Shown here one piece after another: positions 54,013 to 64,000 of a DNA stretch of 64,000 bases; positions within the stretch are counted from its first letter, which is position 1, and each line of letters begins with the position of its first letter. The notes below the pieces were generated by a model that made no database searches, was not told the origin of the DNA, and saw only the letters and a list, made by a program, of their open reading frames with translations. The position numbers were made by a program, and so were the translations under genes. The DNA is taken from contig CAJHZI010000534.1 of the NCBI GenBank assembly GCA_905160935.1, forward strand, positions 2,104,001 through 2,168,000, written 5' to 3'. Source of the DNA: Enchytraeus crypticus. Taxonomy: Eukaryota; Annelida; Clitellata; Enchytraeida; Enchytraeidae.

Positions 54013-57000
54013 TAGTCGGGTAGAAATAAAAAAACCGGAACATTTAACGCGTAAAGCCAAATTTTTATTCGTTGGAAGCGGAATTTTGAGCTGAATTCAA
54101 ATATAAAGTTCCCCATTCGTAGCACTACTAATAAAAAAGTTATGTCCAGAAAACGAAAAATTAACAATTTTTATTTTCTCGAGAGATTTTCAAAGTGTTA
54201 AAAAAATTATTGTAGGGCTAAAAAAACTCAACAAATGAAATATTAATCATGTGTCTGCAACAAATAAAGATAAAGCCAAAAATTTAAGAGTAAGGAAGCC
54301 TCTCATAATCAAGATGATATTAAGATTACATGTGCTTTGATGCTTGGTCCATGAACAGTGGCGTAATTAGCCTGAGTCCCTGCCCCACTTAGGTTATTTG
54401 CAATTCATCCAGATCTGCAGGGTTTTTGGCGGGGGGAGGGAAGGGATAGGAAATGGGCTGGTTATGCTAAGTGAAAGTTTAATTATGACACCAGCAGAAC
54501 AACGAAGCGTTTTCAGTAGTTTCAGTACAAATGGACTAATAACCTTAATTAGACCATTTATAATAAGTTAATTTAATGATTTTTAATGAGATTAATGATT
54601 TTTAAATTAATCATAATTGGACTGATATGACTTGATATGTTATTGAAAAATTCTTACAAAAAAAAATACTAAAAAGCAATATAATTAACTATATTCATTC
54701 TAAGATGCACTGAAAGTCCACCAGTTTTCTCACAAATTACAAAAATGTTCTCCTTTGGGGAGGGGTGTATTAGCCCCTTCCTGTGCCCACCTTCACCCCC
54801 TACTTTATGCCTGTTGGTGCAAAAATGGTCCTCCCTACACGCAAATTAATTTTCTACCAATGTGCCTGACTGTGGTATGGGTATTGGTGGAGGTAAGCTA
54901 GTGGGATACTGGATTTGCTAGTAAGCTAGTAGGTTCAGTGTGGCCCCAGTTCAGGGGCCGAAGGCAGTAGTGAAAAAATTTGAGCCCTCCTAGAATTTTT
55001 TTGCTTGAACCACTGTCCATGACATGTAGAAGCGTAGAGTATAAGCAAATCTCATCAGATGGATTAAAGTCTATAAGTGATAAAAAATCGTTTTGATAGA
55101 GTGATTGTTATATTTATACAGCCAGTTCATATGCCAAACCAAACCCAAATTCACAATTGATGGCAATGTGCTTGGAAAAAGTAGCTGGCACAGTGGTTTA
55201 AATGTCATGGTGGTCAAACTGTACATAGGCGTGTGGAAGATTGGAACAATGGGTATGGCTTTATTTCTAATTATTTTATGGGCTTTAAGGTGTTTCAAAT
55301 TATGTGCCAGTGGCATTAAATTATCTTGCTCAGTATTAGCAACTAGCACAGTGGAAGCGGCTATAATGCCCATAACATGAAAAGTACCCTTACCATCCAA
55401 TGCAGCAACATTATGGTTTGCATTGTCTGCAACCTATTGTGTAAATACCTCAGGATATGGGTGAATATTCATATTAGAAGGATTCAAAGTGACAGTGGAC
55501 TGTTTGAATCGTGAAATTTCGTCTTATGACACAGAGAAACCTAAACATGCCCGCTGCTCAATTAATGGTTTGAATCCTATCAAGTGATCAACCGACACAC
55601 CCAAACCGAGAAGCAATGGTACAATAATTGAGTATGACCGTGCAGCTTGAATGATACTCAGTCAAATGCTATTTTGCTTATTGGTTGATGGTGCTAATGA
55701 TCTGAGAAGCTGATGCTGAAGAGGAAGAAAGTAGTTCCTGTGCTCGTTAGATAGGTACTGGCAGATGAGTATTCATATCATATTCTAATTCTCTGATCTC
55801 ATTTGCAATCAATTTAGCTGCCACTGTTATGATTCTTTTACTCTCATCTGACACATCATCTTTCCTCTCCATATGCCACTTCTCACTAATTAAGTATGAG
55901 CTAAAATTGTGGAAACAAATCACATTTCTTCATCCAGATATTTAGCCAACAGTATGTTATCATCATAGCACTCAACAAGCTTTCGCTTCAGATGTTTAGC
56001 AGAATAGGCATTGCCATCTGTAGTTATACCTTGCATTCTCTTAACTACATCTTGTATTGTATATAGATCTCACTCACAGTTCTCTCCCAACCACTTGCAA
56101 GTCTAAAAATACTGATTGATATTCTTCATTTAATCTAGGTCAGTGTATAGTCCCCGCACCAGCACCTTCCTTAGCCCTGCTGCTGACAAATTTCAAATAA
56201 CAAAGATTGTGATATATGGCTTCTTCTGCCGCTAAATCACTACACATTTCCATTTGTCCCATGACTTCAAATCCTCAGTTATCATTCCTTCTTCGTCAAC
56301 GCTCTTGAACAGTACTTCGCAGTTCTATTGACATTGCTGTATTGTATTCCTTTTGATCATTGATCTGATAATTCAAAGCAAAACAAGCATTGTGCTTTCC
56401 AGTTAAAAATCATAGATGAACAAAGTTTTTTTCCTATAGAATCATTTATTGCATCTTGTTCCAGTTGCTGATTTTTGTTAAGTATGTTATTTTTTCTTTT
56501 GTAGTATGGCTTTCTGCAACTGTTGAGCACTACAACTGGTTGATCACAAGATGTTTGATGATGTAAGAGTTCATTATCATTGCGTGAAAGAGCACTTTCT
56601 AATAGTGTGTCCAACCCCTGAGATCGTATAACAGTCAGATCAGTTCGATCAGATCGGGTCATCAACATCAATTGCATATAAAACACAAATAACGCATTGA
56701 TTTTCCGGAAATTATTTCTCTCACAAATCTTCAGCCATCTCTCAAGAGCTTTAATTAGTTGATTTTTAATCCCTGGATAACTGTAACTAATTTTATTAAT
56801 GCGTACATTAATAATCTAAGAATTTGTTAATTAAAACTATTCATTAGCTATAATTAACGAAATACAGTTCCGAAATTAATTAGTTCTAGGTTTTAGTTAC
56901 TTATATCCAATTACACGATTTAAATAACATATTGATAACGTCTAAGCAAGAAATCAGTTAGAATTAATTGTCTAATTTTCCAAACTTACAGCAAAAGCTT

Positions 57001-57233
57001 ACTATATCGCTCAAAAATAAACAAATATGAGGTTGTTTTTGTTCTTTCTAATGACCATATTCTTTAACAAAATCAGCAATTTTGGAATGGTTATAACTTT
57101 TTTCCCCGAGGTCCGAGAAACAGGTAACTTTTCATTCGAGTAGTCCTTAATATCCTCTATAACTACACAAAAATTCAGCTTTACACATTAAATGTCCGGG
57201 TATCACTATTATGAGATTTTATCTACCCGACTA
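54013..57233 (-). mobile_element. 3.2-kb DNA transposon with inverted ends and TAA target duplication
   Basis: The ends begin TAGTCGGGTAGA and are inverted; similarity continues inward (CCGGAACATTTAACGCGTAA on the left versus CCGGACATTTAATGTGTAAA in the complement of the right). TAA flanks it on both sides (54010-54012 and 57234-57236). The minus strand between about 56700 and 55070 holds a decayed coding region: YSAKHLKRKLVECYDDNILL, then LLGLGVSVDHLIGF, then ADNANHNVAALDGKGTFHVM, interrupted by stops and shifts. I recall this motif set (DNxxHN..LDGxGTFHxMGII) from uncharacterised, repeated proteins of other invertebrates. The 3-bp target suggests PIF/Harbinger but the superfamily is not established. 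Confidence 0.8.
55071..55440 (-). pseudogene. transposon-borne ORF remnant with DGxGTFHxMGII motif
   Basis: Longest surviving open piece of the protein of the element at 54013-57233. It reads LDGKGTFHVMGIIAASTVLV and continues to KAIPIVPIFHTPMYS. Function unknown; presumably part of the element's transposition machinery. Confidence 0.65.
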
Positions 57234-57236
57234 TAA

Positions 57237-58167
57237 TACATTAATAACAAATACCTTTTAAACCATGTTTATATTTAGACATCCCCTGACCGTAATTAAT
57301 TTTCTTACCATAAAACCGTTGCTGGCACTAATCCTAGAACCTTTCTGTTTCTTGTTATTTGTTTTGTTGGCATGCAATAGAGCATGCCCACAAAACAATT
57401 ATAAATAGTAATCATAAATGTCTGTAGTATTTTAATTAACTCGTCGCAATAAGTCAATTTGTCATTTTTGACTAAGGAGGCCCATGTTACTTCTCTGTTT
57501 TTAATTTTCAGTAATATTACTTGGATTACGGTGTTCATTGCATTGTAGTTTTCAAACTACATCATATGAAATTTATTTGGGATATTTTGGGGACAGGATT
57601 TAGCACATAAATGTGTTTGTCGTAACTTAAGTAGTGCTGGGTTGGGCAGTAGTCCCACTTGGATTGATTTGAAAAAGAGAGTGCTGTCGGCTTTGAATAA
57701 AAACTTCTGAGTGTTGACAGAGTATTTTTGTATTCACACTAGCAACCAGCTAGTGTGAATCTATCGAAAGGCAGCTATTGACAATAATTAATTTTGGATA
57801 GACAAAGAAATAGCGATTATAAGAATGAATAATTGCAAATAAAGGACACTCTGTCTGTTGAGTGGTGGTTATGCCATGTGTGTAATCAAATGAATGAAAA
57901 AACTTTATTGATATAACTTTGAACCCTGGTACCAGATAATTTATAGTATGATATAACATAAATGTAAGGCTGAAAGTGAGATTTCTTGGGTTTGTAATGA
58001 TGGATGTTCTTAGAATACGATTGATGTTGTTTCATTACGGCAGTGTCAGGTCCAGTGAAACAAGAATTAAACAAATTTTTGTAAATTATTTAATCTGACA
58101 GTTTGTAGATGTGAACTATAGGAGTGTTGATTAGTAATTTATAATTGATAGATCTGATATAAAAGAG
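57237..58167. other. intergenic, upstream of ECHS1
   Basis: No gene seen. A perfect 12-bp inverted repeat with a 5-nt loop lies at 57732-57760. The ECHS1 promoter should lie in the right part, but no core element stands out. Confidence 0.5.
57732..57760. repeat. perfect 12-bp inverted repeat, 5-nt loop
   Basis: attcacactagc and gctagtgtgaat around 'aacca'. Confidence 0.93.
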
Positions 58168-63578
<5,411 letters not shown>

Positions 63579-63703
63579 GGCGAGATCACATCTAGCGGAC
63601 CAAGAGGACTCGATTGTACTGTGTGCCAAGCTTTAACTCATGTGTATCGCTTACATAATTACTAATGACATACTCTCTTTACAACTTTGAGCTACTGCAT
63701 ACC

Positions 63704-63818
63704 ATAGCACATCGTTGTATCAGGAGCTTGTGGTACAGATAGTAGCACATCGTTGTATCAGGTGCTTGTGGTACAGATAGTAGCACATCGTTGTATCAGG
63801 TGCTTGTATTGTCAGTAC
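63704..63818 (+). repeat. 38-bp tandem array, 3 copies, in the ECHS1 3' region
   Basis: Unit 'agcacatcgttgtatcaggt' plus 'gcttgtggtacagatagt'. No AATAAA is seen between the stop and the window end. Confidence 0.93.
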
Positions 63819-64000
63819 TAGTACTGGGCTCTCCTATCACTGGCACAGATTCTTTAGAAATCGACTATAATTGTTATATGGAGTTATATTTATTTGTTTA
63901 TATTATGATTATTTAGTGTTATGTCAGGGACCATGAGATATGTGTTGATTATATAATAATTATATAGGATTATAGGGTTGTATTCAGTGACAACGAGATA

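Overview
The window is nuclear DNA from an animal. It has spliced protein genes with GT-AG introns, interspersed LINEs, SINEs and inverted-repeat DNA elements, and very many micro- and minisatellites. The LINE/SINE tails that end in an 'acagacgttaaac'-type motif remind me of mollusc genomes, so a lophotrochozoan (perhaps a mollusc) is my best guess. The species is not established.

Five genes can be supported. (1) 1-5711, plus strand: the last three coding exons of an unrecognised gene with a repeat-rich C-terminus. (2) 29695-8363, minus strand: a complete six-exon rhodopsin-class receptor of the orexin/allatotropin receptor family, 464 residues, with a 14 kb intron. (3) 36928-43531, plus strand: a repeat-rich, Lys/Glu-rich, probably nuclear protein of about 1,549 residues that I do not recognise. 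(4) 50731-46800, minus strand: a complete seven-exon arfaptin (ARFIP), 463 residues. (5) 58168-63578, plus strand: a complete eight-exon mitochondrial enoyl-CoA hydratase (ECHS1), 293 residues. Splice phases close exactly in genes 1, 2, 4 and 5. The genes do not form a pathway. They are neighbours encoding a neuropeptide receptor, a membrane-curvature/Arf effector and a fatty-acid/valine catabolism enzyme.

Between and inside the genes are: two inverted-repeat DNA elements set in (TA)n at 2.1-3.9 kb (one with Tc1/mariner transposase remnants); a LINE 3' end at 9.6-10.6 kb; at least three copies of a second LINE whose 3' end is a (GA)n run; at least four copies of a tRNA-derived SINE; a short inverted-repeat element family at 33 and 51.5-52.5 kb; and a 3.2 kb DNA transposon at 54.0-57.2 kb with a TAA target duplication.

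The most striking observation is that tandem duplications repeatedly sit on gene-structure boundaries: start codon, splice donors, splice acceptors, stop codons and poly(A) signals. I count about 20 such cases across all five genes. In the receptor, the donor of exon 1 is present four times in the same open frame, so alternative donor use would insert 0-3 extra copies of a 14-residue block carrying the conserved TM3 cysteine.
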